Below, piece by piece: positions 47,451-56,818 of a DNA stretch of 64,000 nucleotides (within the stretch, counting starts at the first letter, position 1; every line of letters starts with the position of its first letter). The stretch lies in NCBI GenBank assembly GCA_003762875.1, contig RIBL01000001.1, positions 124,001-188,000 on the forward strand, read 5' to 3'. The position numbers were made by a program, and so were the translations under genes. The DNA comes from Muribaculaceae bacterium Isolate-110 (HZI). GTDB taxonomy: Bacteria; Bacteroidota; Bacteroidia; Bacteroidales; Muribaculaceae. Under the pieces are notes generated by a model. The model made no database searches. It was given only the letters and a program-made list of their open reading frames with translations, and had not been told where the DNA came from.

Positions 47451-50213
47451 ATGATTAAGAGACACCTCCTGACAGCGGGAGCCGTATGGCTCAACTGCAT
47501 GGTGGCGTTTGCCGCCGCTGAAGATGTCAAGTGTAGTGGCGTGCTGGTCAACGAAGAGGGCGAGCCTATCATCGGCGCGACCATCTCGATACCAGGCACC
47601 AAAATCGTAGCTACGACCGACATTGATGGTAACTTTACCATTACCGCACCCGCAGGCAAAAAGGTACACATCAATTATATCGGCTATAAGCCGGTAGACC
47701 TCGATGTTGCTGCCAACCTCGGCCAGATAGCACTCGACTTAGAGTCTCAGATGCTTCAGGACGTAGTAGTGACCCAGTCAATAGCCCGCACACGCCGCAC
47801 ACCGGTGGCTGTGTCGGCTGTCGATGCCGCAACTCTCGAAATTAAGCTCGGAAATCAGGAGCTTCCCGAAATCCTCAAGACCACTCCCGGTGTATGGGCC
47901 ACAAAAGATGGCGGTGGCTTCGGTGATGCTAAAATCAATATCCGTGGCTTCAAGTCAAACAATACTGCCACGATGATCAATGGTGTCCCTGTCAACGATA
48001 TGGAGTGGGGCGGTATCTATTGGTCAAATTGGGCCGGCCTCGGCGACGTGACCGCTTCGATGCAGGTGCAGCGCGGCCTTGGTGCGTCAATCATGTCGAC
48101 TCCTTCGCTTGGCGGTACAATCAATATGGTAACCAAGGGTCTTGACGCCAAGAAGGGTGGCACTGCATGGTATGGCCTCGGTAACGACAATTCCATGAAC
48201 TATGGTATCAGCTTCTCGACCGGTCTCATGAAGAACGGTTGGGCCGTAACATTCCTCGGCTCGCACAAGACTGGTGACGGATACATTCAGGGCACAAGCT
48301 ATGACTCGTTCAACTACTTCCTCAACGTGTCAAAGCGTATCAACGAGAAAAACCAGATTTCACTTACCGTTACAGGTGCTCCTCAGGACCACTACAAACG
48401 CAGCAATCAGGATGGTCTTACCATCGAAGGTTGGCAGCAGGTGGCCAATTACATGCCCCGTGGTCAGGCTTATCGTTATAACCCGACATTCGGTTACGGC
48501 CTCAATGGTGAAAGAAAGGCTTCGCAGTTCAATCATTATAATAAGCCCGTGGCTATGCTCAACCACATATGGCAGATTGACCAGAAATCATCACTTTCAA
48601 CTGTTGTCTATGCATCAGTAGGTTCCGGATATGGCTCTGGCGGCCAGGGTGCGACTTCGACATATAAGAACTATTGGTATGGTTCAAGCAATGGCAATCT
48701 TAATTGGAATAGTGCGACCGTTGATGGTGTGACTTATGAGTTTCGTCACAAGAACGGTCTCTTTGCCTACGATCAGATTCAGCTCATGAACCAGGCCAGC
48801 ACTACCGGTTCGCTCATGGTAATGTCAAACTCCATCAACAATCACCAGTGGTATGGAGCCATAAGCAACTATAAGCGTGAGATTACTGACAATCTCAATA
48901 TTACAGCCGGTATCGACATCCGTTACTATCGTGGCGAGCACCGCAATGAAATCTCAGACCTTTATAACGGAGAGTATTTTATTGATATGTATCGTTCGGC
49001 AAATAACAACTACCGCACATTTGCAACCGAGGCAGACAAACTCGCTTATCAGCGTCAGAAACTCGGCGTTGGCGATGTAGTTTATCGCGACTGGAACAGC
49101 CGCATCTGGCAAGAAGGTGTATATGCACAGGCCGAATATCAACTTTTGGACAAGAAACTCACACTTGTGCTCTCCGGTTCGGCCAATATGAACACATACA
49201 ACCGTTATGAAAACTTCTATGTTGATGCCGATCAGAGCAAGTCGCCCACAAAGTCATTCTTTGCCGGAACAATTAAGGGCGGTGTTAACTACAACATAGA
49301 CCGTTACAACAATGTGTTTATCAACGGCGGTTACATCACACGTGCGCCTTATCTTCAGAACGGTGTGTTTGTAGCTCCCGTCAACTCCAATGCTGTCAAT
49401 CCCGATCCGCGCAACGAGAAGGTTGAGGCTATTGAGCTTGGCTATGAGTTCCATTCTCCCAAGTTTACCGCCCAGGTCAACGCCTATTATACCATGTGGA
49501 AGGACAGGACTCTTGTTTCGACCAGCACACTCGAGTATGACGGAGAGCGTTACTCTACAACCATGAATGGTGTTGACTCACGTTACATGGGTGTTGAGTT
49601 AAACTTCAAATACATCCCCACACGCTGGATGGAGGTAGACGGTATGTTGACCGTAGCTGACAATACATGGCAGAACGCTCCGGTTGGCTACTATTACAAC
49701 AGCCAGGGTCAGGCTCTCGCAAGCCTCGGTGACCGTGACACTCCCTGGACCACAACCACTCCGCTCTCACCCGACCATCTCTATGCACAGATTGACCAGA
49801 AGGGTATCAAGGTAGGCGGCTCGGCTCAGCTCACAGGTTCTTTGGGCGTACAGTTCAAGCCTTTCAAGGGCTTCCGCATTGGCGGTGACTGGACATGCAA
49901 CGCTAATAACTACAGCGACTTCGCACTCAATGACCGCAATTACTTCACTCTTGAACCCGGCCAGACCCTTAAGATTTCCGAGCCCTGGAAGATACCTTTC
50001 GGCAATCAGCTCGACCTCAATGCAAGCTATAACTTCCCCATTACTGACGGTGTGCGCTGCACATTCTCAGCCAATGTGTATAATGTGTTCAACAACTATT
50101 ATATCATGGATGCCTTTACCAGCGACTCACAGGTGGGCACATGGGAGAATGCATTCCGCGTATTTTACAGCTATGGCCGTACCTTCAATGTCCGCGCCAA
50201 ATTCTATTTCTAA
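47451..50213 (+). CDS. TonB-dependent receptor with carboxypeptidase-regulatory-like domain
   Basis: An outer-membrane transporter of 920 residues: signal peptide (1-24), a carboxypeptidase-D regulatory-like domain (CSGVLVNEEGEPIIGATISI to LDLESQ), a plug (VTQSIARTRRTPVAVSAVD, NIRGFKSNNTATMINGVPVND), and a barrel ending in NVRAKFYF. The phrase GGIYWSNWAGL and the 920-residue length point to the general TonB-receptor group rather than SusC/RagA (the SusC signature FIVDG is missing). The ligand is not known. The lipoprotein 24 bases downstream is probably its surface partner. Confidence 0.85.
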   Translation: MIKRHLLTAGAVWLNCMVAFAAAEDVKCSGVLVNEEGEPIIGATISIPGTKIVATTDIDGNFTITAPAGKKVHINYIGYKPVDLDVAANLGQIALDLESQMLQDVVVTQSIARTRRTPVAVSAVDAATLEIKLGNQELPEILKTTPGVWATKDGGGFGDAKINIRGFKSNNTATMINGVPVNDMEWGGIYWSNWAGLGDVTASMQVQRGLGASIMSTPSLGGTINMVTKGLDAKKGGTAWYGLGNDNSMNYGISFSTGLMKNGWAVTFLGSHKTGDGYIQGTSYDSFNYFLNVSKRINEKNQISLTVTGAPQDHYKRSNQDGLTIEGWQQVANYMPRGQAYRYNPTFGYGLNGERKASQFNHYNKPVAMLNHIWQIDQKSSLSTVVYASVGSGYGSGGQGATSTYKNYWYGSSNGNLNWNSATVDGVTYEFRHKNGLFAYDQIQLMNQASTTGSLMVMSNSINNHQWYGAISNYKREITDNLNITAGIDIRYYRGEHRNEISDLYNGEYFIDMYRSANNNYRTFATEADKLAYQRQKLGVGDVVYRDWNSRIWQEGVYAQAEYQLLDKKLTLVLSGSANMNTYNRYENFYVDADQSKSPTKSFFAGTIKGGVNYNIDRYNNVFINGGYITRAPYLQNGVFVAPVNSNAVNPDPRNEKVEAIELGYEFHSPKFTAQVNAYYTMWKDRTLVSTSTLEYDGERYSTTMNGVDSRYMGVELNFKYIPTRWMEVDGMLTVADNTWQNAPVGYYYNSQGQALASLGDRDTPWTTTTPLSPDHLYAQIDQKGIKVGGSAQLTGSLGVQFKPFKGFRIGGDWTCNANNYSDFALNDRNYFTLEPGQTLKISEPWKIPFGNQLDLNASYNFPITDGVRCTFSANVYNVFNNYYIMDAFTSDSQVGTWENAFRVFYSYGRTFNVRAKFYF

Positions 50214-50237
50214 TCAAGCATCCCACTCATTTTTATT

Positions 50238-52226
50238 ATGAACAAAAATATTCTTTATGCCTTCATGGCCGGAGCTACCGCCTTTGGTCTGGCAGGCTGT
50301 AACGAAAATAGCTGGAACAACCATTTTCTCGATGGTTTTGAAGAGGGAGTGGACTATACTGACAGCCCTAAAGGCTCGTATACATTGACTGCCGACGATT
50401 ATTCGGCTATCGCCAAACTTCTGCAGAAACAGGCTTCGACTGATGCTGAAAAAGCTGCTGCGAAAGCTATCGGTGACAACGCTTATTTCAATAAGACAAG
50501 TGTATATCCGGCGTCGGTAGCAGTGTTGCCGTTTCTCAACACATCCTCATTTCCTTACTATCTAGGCGATGACGGCACGACTGTCGACGTGATATTCAAC
50601 GAGGCCTCTTCAGTGCCTGCCGAGCTCACCGCTCTTGCAGGTGCCAAGACCTATACTGTCACCACTGACGACTATAAGGCAGTGTGGGAAAGCAATGAGG
50701 ATTTCATCAAGGGATTCGCTCCCGTGAAGCCGGCTTCCGCCTCACTTCCCGGTCTCCTTGCCGAAGCTCTTCCCGAAGCGGTCGAGGGCAACTATGCAGT
50801 TGTGACTTATCAGGAGGCTTCGACCAACCCTATATTCAACACAGTTGATGAAGGTCCCAAGGTATATTTCGAAGAGACTTTTGCCGAAGGTATCGGTGAC
50901 TTTACCATTGATAACGTCAAGCTCCCCGGGACTTCCACCCATGTATGGAAACATGACACATACAACGGTGACTCGTATATGAAGGCAAGCGGATTTGTAA
51001 AAGGTTGTTTTGATTCAGAAGGATGGCTTATCTCACCGGAGGTAACTCTTTCAGCAAAAGCCAATGCCGTACTCGTATTCGAGCAGGCATGGAAGAACTT
51101 CAAGACTCTTGAGAATGCCAAGCAGGAGGCTACTGTTAAAGTGCGCGAGAAAGGCGGACAATGGCAGCTCCTTACACCTCAGTCTACACCCGAGAATACA
51201 AACTACAATTTCTATCCCTCAGGTGATATCGATCTTTCAGCTTATAATGGCAAGACTATCCAGATCGGTTTCTGCTATGTAAGTACTACTGAAAGTGCCG
51301 GAACCTGGGAGGTAAAGAATGTCAAAATCCAGGAGACCGGTGCAGCCTCACGCAGCCGTGCACTTGCTGCTGAAGTTCCTACCGAGGGCAAGAATGCCGT
51401 TTACTACTTCAATGGTAGCAAGTGGGCTGTTGCCGACGGTGTGGTTGCTCTCAATCCCGCCGACTATACAGCCATGGGTGCAAGCAACAACAATCTGTCA
51501 GACCCTGAACTCTACCTCCCCTCTTTCCTGAAGATCAAGCTGCCTTACGCTCAGGTCGGAGATCAAGAATTTGTGGTTTATAACGGCACTACCGCAAATC
51601 TCTACGTATATGACGGTTCGGCCTGGACTCTCAACGAAAATGGTCTCGAGACTGTGACCGGTCGCTTTGAGAAAAAGAACGGTGAATGGCGATTTGTTAA
51701 ATATATCGGCAAGGCCATTTTCGATCTCTTTGAGGAGCAGGAAATCATGCTTGAGCGCAGTTATATTATCGTTGCAGACGGCTTCTGTGCACTTCCCATC
51801 AAGAAAGGTTCGACTTATGGCTATCCGGAGGTAACCAAAGTGTCATCCAGTGGTACTCAGATTGTTGCGCCATCTGATGCAAATGCCTTCATGTTTACTG
51901 CTACCTATGAGAGCAATGGTAAGATTATCAATGCTCCCGAGGGTAAATTCCTGATGCTTGACACCAACGGTCGCTACCTGTTTATGGGTGGTTCTACCCG
52001 TCAGAATATCAATGTGTCAAATGCTCCTGTCATTACTGATGACGTCATTGAGGAGACTTATCTGTGGACTGCGACACCCAACGGTGACGGTTCATGGTCG
52101 GTGACCAATCATTCCGATGACCTTGTGCGCACATGGATGTATTCTCCCGATCATACAAGCTACGGAGTATATCGCGAATTTACCTCCGGCCGAGTATATC
52201 CGTCGCTCTATATTCTTGCCGAGTAA
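50238..52226 (+). CDS. Surface lipoprotein with choice-of-anchor J-like domain
   Basis: A 662-residue lipoprotein (signal MNKNILYAFMAGATAFGLAG, then Cys). Residues about 205-365 look like a choice-of-anchor J jelly-roll domain (VYFEETFAEGIGDFTID, then WKHDTYNGDSYMKASGF, EGWLISPEVTLS, VLVFEQAWKNF). The C-terminal third (about 385-660) has beta-rich repeats that read like a binding module, with NGSKWAVADG and NGEWRFVKYIG. It follows the TonB receptor by 24 bases and is co-transcribed. It plays the part SusD-like proteins play for SusC, but it is not a SusD. Ligand unknown. Confidence 0.7.
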   Translation: MNKNILYAFMAGATAFGLAGCNENSWNNHFLDGFEEGVDYTDSPKGSYTLTADDYSAIAKLLQKQASTDAEKAAAKAIGDNAYFNKTSVYPASVAVLPFLNTSSFPYYLGDDGTTVDVIFNEASSVPAELTALAGAKTYTVTTDDYKAVWESNEDFIKGFAPVKPASASLPGLLAEALPEAVEGNYAVVTYQEASTNPIFNTVDEGPKVYFEETFAEGIGDFTIDNVKLPGTSTHVWKHDTYNGDSYMKASGFVKGCFDSEGWLISPEVTLSAKANAVLVFEQAWKNFKTLENAKQEATVKVREKGGQWQLLTPQSTPENTNYNFYPSGDIDLSAYNGKTIQIGFCYVSTTESAGTWEVKNVKIQETGAASRSRALAAEVPTEGKNAVYYFNGSKWAVADGVVALNPADYTAMGASNNNLSDPELYLPSFLKIKLPYAQVGDQEFVVYNGTTANLYVYDGSAWTLNENGLETVTGRFEKKNGEWRFVKYIGKAIFDLFEEQEIMLERSYIIVADGFCALPIKKGSTYGYPEVTKVSSSGTQIVAPSDANAFMFTATYESNGKIINAPEGKFLMLDTNGRYLFMGGSTRQNINVSNAPVITDDVIEETYLWTATPNGDGSWSVTNHSDDLVRTWMYSPDHTSYGVYREFTSGRVYPSLYILAE

Positions 52227-52543
52227 TGACATGACGGGTGGCGGGGCTGATACCTGTCAGCCGTTCTGATACAGCAGCGAGACGAATGTCTCGAATCATA
52301 TAAAGACCTGTATAATCAATGCAGACAATGGTGTTGCAATGGTTATATAGGTCTTTTTTCAGAGATACTTTTGTATCTCCTGATTATTGCCCGAACATGT
52401 CATAGTCAAGAATTGTTGTGAAGAAAGGATAACATTTTATAAATCCTTCCGTTAATTAATCAGATAAACTCATTATTTAACCTGAGCCTTTCCATCGGGT
52501 GATTGTGTCCGGTGATATAGGCTTGGGGCAAAAATTTCACATT
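52227..52543. other. Intergenic region before the AGCS symporter
   Basis: No gene is seen in 317 bases. It holds the operon terminator (52303-52359) and a small GAGATAC/GTATCTC hairpin (52362-52379) whose right half recurs after the symporter gene at 54003. No clear TAnnTTTG promoter was found. A GTG at 52499 extends the next frame by 15 codons, but ATG 52544 is preferred. Confidence 0.5.
52303..52359 (+). terminator. Terminator of the TonB receptor/lipoprotein operon
   Basis: A 13-bp stem (52303-52315 with 52343-52355, one G-U) is followed by T4 beyond the stem. Confidence 0.65.
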
Positions 52544-53968
52544 ATGGCTATTCAGGAAGCTGTGGGTTATGTAAGCGGGATACTTACCGATTATGTCATG
52601 GTGAGTGTGTTGCTGGTTGCCGCGTTATTTTTCACGTATATCACGCGCGGCGTGCAGTTCAGAATGGCTGGCGAGATGCTGCGTCTGCTCATGATTTCGG
52701 GGCGTCGCGACAACGACACCCGCAAGGACGACTCGCCCGCCCACGGCACCATCAGCTCCTTTCAGGCGTTCGCGCTGTCGATAGCCTCGCGCGTTGGCAC
52801 AGGTAATATGGCCGGTGTGGCCACGGCGATAGCTCTCGGCGGTCCGGGTGCTGTATTCTGGATGTGGGTCATCGCACTGCTTGGAGCGTCGAGCGCGTTT
52901 GTCGAGTCGACACTCGCGCAGCTTTTCAAGGTCAAGGGCGATAAGTCATTTATGGGTGGTCCTGCCTATTATATCCAGAAAGGTTTGCACAAACGCTGGT
53001 GGGCTGTGACATTTGCCGTGCTCATAACGCTTACGTTTGGTTTCGCCTTCAATTCCGTGCAGTCCAACACCATCTCTGACGCTTTCAACGCTTGTTTCGG
53101 TTTCCCGCGCGAATGGATGGCCGCGTTGCTTGCGGCGATGACCCTTGTGATTATATGGGGCGGAGTACAGAGAGTGTCGCGGTTTAGCGAACTCGTGGTC
53201 CCCGTCATGGCAATCGCCTATATATTGCTGGCTCTTGTCATTGTGGTGATGAATATAGGCCGTATCCCCGAGATACTCGGTCTGATAGTCAGCAACGCAT
53301 TCGGCTTTGATTCAGCCATGGGCGGCACTATCGGCGCGGCTATGGTAATGGGCGTCAAGCGCGGACTTTTCAGTAACGAGGCCGGCGAGGGTTCCACGCC
53401 CAACGCTGCTGCCACCGCCTCGGTGACCCATCCCGTGAAGCAGGGTCTGATACAGGCTCTTGGCGTGTATACCGACACACTCATTGTGTGTAGTGCCACA
53501 GCTTTCATAATCTTGTGCAGCGGAGTGTACATAGAGGGGCATGACGGGATTGTGCTGACCCAACATGCTATTGATGCCGAGCTTGGCGGTGGTCATCGTT
53601 ACGGGTCGATATTTGTGTGCGTGGCAATATTTTTCTTTGCCTTTACGAGTATAATCGCCAACTATTATTATGGCGAGACCAATATCCGTTTCATCCGCAA
53701 TGACGACCGTCTGGTCAATCTTTACCGTCTGCTTGTTGGTGCTATAGTCTATGTCGGAGCCATAACGTCGCTCGACATTGTGTGGGGTTTTGCCGACATC
53801 ACCATGGCACTTATGACTCTGTGTAACCTTGCGGCAATCTTTGCCCTCGGACGTTATGCCGTGATGCTGCTCCGTGACTACACCGCCCAGCGCGCCGCCG
53901 GCCGTAATCCGGTCTACACTGCCGACACTATCCCAGAAATCTCATCCGAGACAGATTGCTGGAAATAA
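52544..53968 (+). CDS. Sodium:alanine/glycine symporter, AGCS family
   Basis: An inner-membrane sodium-coupled carrier for alanine, glycine or glutamine. About 11 hydrophobic segments are visible over 474 residues. The family texts are clear: FQAFALSIASRVGTGNMAGVA, GGPGAVFWMWV, GGPAYYIQKGL, VMGVKRGLFSNEAGEGSTPNAAATA. The start is set at ATG 52544 (MAIQEAVGYVSG) rather than the upstream GTG. Typical for importing amino acids such as those released by proteases; a link to the C10 protease and receptor upstream is only suggested by proximity. Confidence 0.9.
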   Translation: MAIQEAVGYVSGILTDYVMVSVLLVAALFFTYITRGVQFRMAGEMLRLLMISGRRDNDTRKDDSPAHGTISSFQAFALSIASRVGTGNMAGVATAIALGGPGAVFWMWVIALLGASSAFVESTLAQLFKVKGDKSFMGGPAYYIQKGLHKRWWAVTFAVLITLTFGFAFNSVQSNTISDAFNACFGFPREWMAALLAAMTLVIIWGGVQRVSRFSELVVPVMAIAYILLALVIVVMNIGRIPEILGLIVSNAFGFDSAMGGTIGAAMVMGVKRGLFSNEAGEGSTPNAAATASVTHPVKQGLIQALGVYTDTLIVCSATAFIILCSGVYIEGHDGIVLTQHAIDAELGGGHRYGSIFVCVAIFFFAFTSIIANYYYGETNIRFIRNDDRLVNLYRLLVGAIVYVGAITSLDIVWGFADITMALMTLCNLAAIFALGRYAVMLLRDYTAQRAAGRNPVYTADTIPEISSETDCWK

Positions 53969-53969
53969 A

Positions 53970-54014
53970 GAGATACAAAAGTTTTCTTCTGTCCTTATGA
54001 AACTTTTGTATCTC
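53970..54014. terminator. Hairpin terminator after the AGCS gene
   Basis: A perfect 15-bp stem GAGATACAAAAGTTT (53970-53984) pairs with 54000-54014. It shares its motif with the hairpins at 30016 and 47243. Confidence 0.7.
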
Positions 54015-54231
54015 CTGTATCTTTTTTATCTAAAGTAGGGATGCAAAAAAAGCCGCAACACTTTTCACAAAGGACTACGGCCCATTACCTAAATATTATA
54101 TTCTATTGCTATTTTAGAATGCTGGTACAAAATTAGCAATTTATGCGCAAATAACAATTGGTTTTTAGCTATTTTAACATGTATTTGTTTGCTTAATTTC
54201 TATTTCTGTATGCTAAAATATTATAATACAA

Positions 54232-54277
54232 GACCGAAGAATGCAGGTCAGGGGGGAGATACCTGCATTCTTCGGTC
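54232..54277. repeat. 17-bp perfect hairpin
   Basis: GACCGAAGAATGCAGGT (54232-54248) and its exact complement (54261-54277) surround a 12-base loop containing six G. It is 49 bases past the end of the PKD-like gene and lacks a clean T-run. It may be a terminator or an RNA-stabilising element. Confidence 0.6.
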
Positions 54278-54326
54278 GTATTGTGAAAAGTATTTTAACA
54301 GTGAGGCTGTAAGACCTCGTGAAGGG

Positions 54327-55934
54327 TTACTTTCTGCGCTCGCGATAGGTCACGTCGACAATGTTCTCGCCAAAGCCTTTATACTCTTTGTAGAGCGACA
54401 TTTTGCCGGCAGTGTCCACGTTGTAGAAACGTACTATGCCGCTGTCCTCTCCACCTGTTGTCGAGCAGACGATGAGCTTGTATTGCATGCTCTGAAATTC
54501 CTCGTCCTCCCACTTGTTGAGGTTGGTGAGTACCATATTGCCGTAGAGGTTAAACTTGATCAGTGTCGTAGTCTCTGAGCCGTCAAGTGTCAGGATGTCT
54601 TTGACCGAATTGTCGACAAGACCGTAGGAGTAGACCTTGTTACCCTTGCAGTAGAACATATATGGAAACTGTGAGTGGAAGGCATAGTCGGTAGCCGTGT
54701 CAAAATTCTCACCGGTCAGGTTGTCATAGGCCGACTCCTTCTTGATGCTGTTGTAGCCCGAGAGGTTGATGCCGTAGACGTGACGGTGGCCTGTGTTGTC
54801 CTGAAGTACGGTATAGACAAGGCCATTGGAGAATCGGGTGCTCTCCATGTCGACAAAATCCATGCCTGTGTTGAATGAGAAAAGACCCTGGGGCTGGTTT
54901 TCATCATTGTCGTTGAGCGGAAAAAGGAGCTTGTTGTTGCTGGCATAGTAGCTCCAACCCATAAAACGCTTGTTGGTGATGTCATAAAACAGAGCCGACG
55001 ATGAGTTGCCTTGACGTACCATACTTGTGCCGATGGCCTGGGCAACCTTGTAGGAAGGCTTGTCGCCGACTTTTTCGGCGTTTAGTGGATATTCATATGA
55101 GGCTCCGGCTCCGGACGATGTAATGGCATAGGCATCGCCTATGTCGGTGACACATGTTGTGGCTGTTGGTCCGTAGCTTCCGTAATACATAATTTGGGAA
55201 ATTTGGGTGGGAGATCCCTCGGTAGTGGGCATTACGAAATCAAGTAGCTTGAGGTCACTGGATGCGAGTATCTGCATATCGTCCCACACGCGATAGCTGC
55301 CCGATTTGGTAAGGATGTTGACACATTCCTTGCCGGCATACATGCTCGGGAAATACATAGCCTGGGTACCTTCGGTCAGACCTGTAACCTTAGGACCTGT
55401 GATGTTCTTGGCTATGAGTTCACGGCCTTTGGAGTCGGTGAAAATCATGTCAAGACGCATTGTCTTTTCTGCTCCGCAGTTAGCCATTACCATCCATCCT
55501 TCATAAACTGAACTGATGAGACGGATTGAGCCTTTGGCATGCGACTCCACGCCTGTCCGCTTGTTTCTTGCGGTATACCAGAGGGTGTATGTTCCGGCCG
55601 GAGCCTCGACAAAAAAGTCGACAGCCATGGTTTTGTCGGGATTGATATCATACCATTTTTCAGAGATGCCGTCAATGGTACGCGTGTAGTATACACGACA
55701 TTCATATTCATAGTTGGGGTCGTCGGGCGAAATCTCCTTACCGGTGGTGGATGAGACTATTGTGGGTGAAAACTGAATGTTTTCTGCATTGGCCATGGCC
55801 TCGATTGCCGAGGGGAGCGTTATGGTCAGTTCCTCGATCTCGGTATAGTCATAATTGCCCTTGTCTTCATAGCAGCCGGTCAGGACCATTGAGGTCGCAA
55901 GCAGACCGAGCGTACGGAGTATATTGAGTTTCAT
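54327..55934 (-). CDS. PKD-like family lipoprotein
   Basis: A 535-residue surface lipoprotein (signal MKLNILRTLGLLATSMVLTG, then Cys; followed by YEDKGNYDYTEIEELTI, the standard opening of the PKD-like Bacteroidetes lipoproteins). An Ig/PKD-like beta domain (about 30-150: EAMANAENIQFSPTIVSS, APAGTYTLWYTARNKRTG) precedes a propeller-like C-terminal region. It is the last gene of the SusC-SusD-DUF4843-PKD operon. The function is not established; such proteins are thought to sit on the surface with SusCD. Confidence 0.78.
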   Translation of the reverse strand: MKLNILRTLGLLATSMVLTGCYEDKGNYDYTEIEELTITLPSAIEAMANAENIQFSPTIVSSTTGKEISPDDPNYEYECRVYYTRTIDGISEKWYDINPDKTMAVDFFVEAPAGTYTLWYTARNKRTGVESHAKGSIRLISSVYEGWMVMANCGAEKTMRLDMIFTDSKGRELIAKNITGPKVTGLTEGTQAMYFPSMYAGKECVNILTKSGSYRVWDDMQILASSDLKLLDFVMPTTEGSPTQISQIMYYGSYGPTATTCVTDIGDAYAITSSGAGASYEYPLNAEKVGDKPSYKVAQAIGTSMVRQGNSSSALFYDITNKRFMGWSYYASNNKLLFPLNDNDENQPQGLFSFNTGMDFVDMESTRFSNGLVYTVLQDNTGHRHVYGINLSGYNSIKKESAYDNLTGENFDTATDYAFHSQFPYMFYCKGNKVYSYGLVDNSVKDILTLDGSETTTLIKFNLYGNMVLTNLNKWEDEEFQSMQYKLIVCSTTGGEDSGIVRFYNVDTAGKMSLYKEYKGFGENIVDVTYRERRK

Positions 55935-55960
55935 ATTTTTCAGAATATACGGTTTGATTG

Positions 55961-56806
55961 TTACTCATAAGCTGAATAGTCGACTGCGTAGGAGCCGGGG
56001 AGCTGCATCAGAGAGCCGTCATCCTCGCGGGCTGGAGTCCCAGCGTCAGCAAGTTCCTGAAGATGCTTTTGGAAAGCCTTGGCTGCAAAGTCCATACGGC
56101 CATACTGTACTTTGGAAGAGCCAGAGCCTCCGCTATTCCAGTCTGCGTATGTCCAACCCATAGCTTTCTCCAATTCAAGCATCTTGGTGGGTGTGAATGG
56201 TCCAAAATAACTATCGCCAAACCAGGCCCAATAACTGGGTTCATTATACTCTTCAGTGAAACGTATTGCATAGGTAACAGCAGACAGAGAATCAGCGGGG
56301 ATTTCCCAAGAGCCTGAGTTGCGATAAGAATCGAAGATGATATCAAAATTCTCGTTGGGTTGCAGACGCAGTTTCAGTACTAAAGAAGACTGACGTAATG
56401 CCGGAGTGCGAATGAGTGTGACGATACACGTATCCATGGTTTCTCCCGGATGGATAATGAAGTCGTTTCTCGACAGCGAGAAGTCAACACCCTCCACGGC
56501 GGTAGTGACAGCCTCGTCGATAGCAAGAGCGTAGCGGCGCGGATAGTTGGTTACTCCGCCAATCGTACGAACATAGAAGCGCAATGGTATTTCCGTAACA
56601 TCGGCTGTATATGATGCAAACGAGAATGTGGTGGAGTCCATGTAGGACGACACGAGACCGGTGGTCATATTGGTGCCGGCTACCTGCTGGATAAATATGC
56701 CGTTTTTGGGGCCGCTGTAAGGCTCGATTTCCTCATGAGAGCATGCAGCGATAGACGGCAGGAGCAGCGAACCTGCAGCAAGATATAATAGATTTCTGAG
56801 TTTCAT
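55961..56806 (-). CDS. DUF4843 family lipoprotein
   Basis: A 281-residue lipoprotein (signal, then SIAACSHEE). The text following (YSGPKNGIFIQ, FSFASYTADVTEIPLRFYVRTIG) and the C-terminal GSYAVDYSAYE match the DUF4843 family that accompanies SusC/SusD and PKD-like proteins in Bacteroidales. Residues 100-150 hold a Calx-beta-like stretch (GVDFSLSRNDFIIHPGETMD). The spacing is 12 bases after SusD and 26 before the PKD-like gene. The function is not known. Confidence 0.8.
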   Translation of the reverse strand: MKLRNLLYLAAGSLLLPSIAACSHEEIEPYSGPKNGIFIQQVAGTNMTTGLVSSYMDSTTFSFASYTADVTEIPLRFYVRTIGGVTNYPRRYALAIDEAVTTAVEGVDFSLSRNDFIIHPGETMDTCIVTLIRTPALRQSSLVLKLRLQPNENFDIIFDSYRNSGSWEIPADSLSAVTYAIRFTEEYNEPSYWAWFGDSYFGPFTPTKMLELEKAMGWTYADWNSGGSGSSKVQYGRMDFAAKAFQKHLQELADAGTPAREDDGSLMQLPGSYAVDYSAYE

Positions 56807-56818
56807 AAGTAGGGAATA

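Larger units (their letters stand above)
53969..54326. other. Intergenic region between converging genes, with two hairpins
   Basis: No gene is visible in these 358 bases. 53970-54014 is a hairpin terminator; 54232-54277 is a second perfect hairpin. Between them is A/T-rich sequence with a weak minus-strand stem followed by T7 (54045-54081) that could end the SusC operon. Confidence 0.55.
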
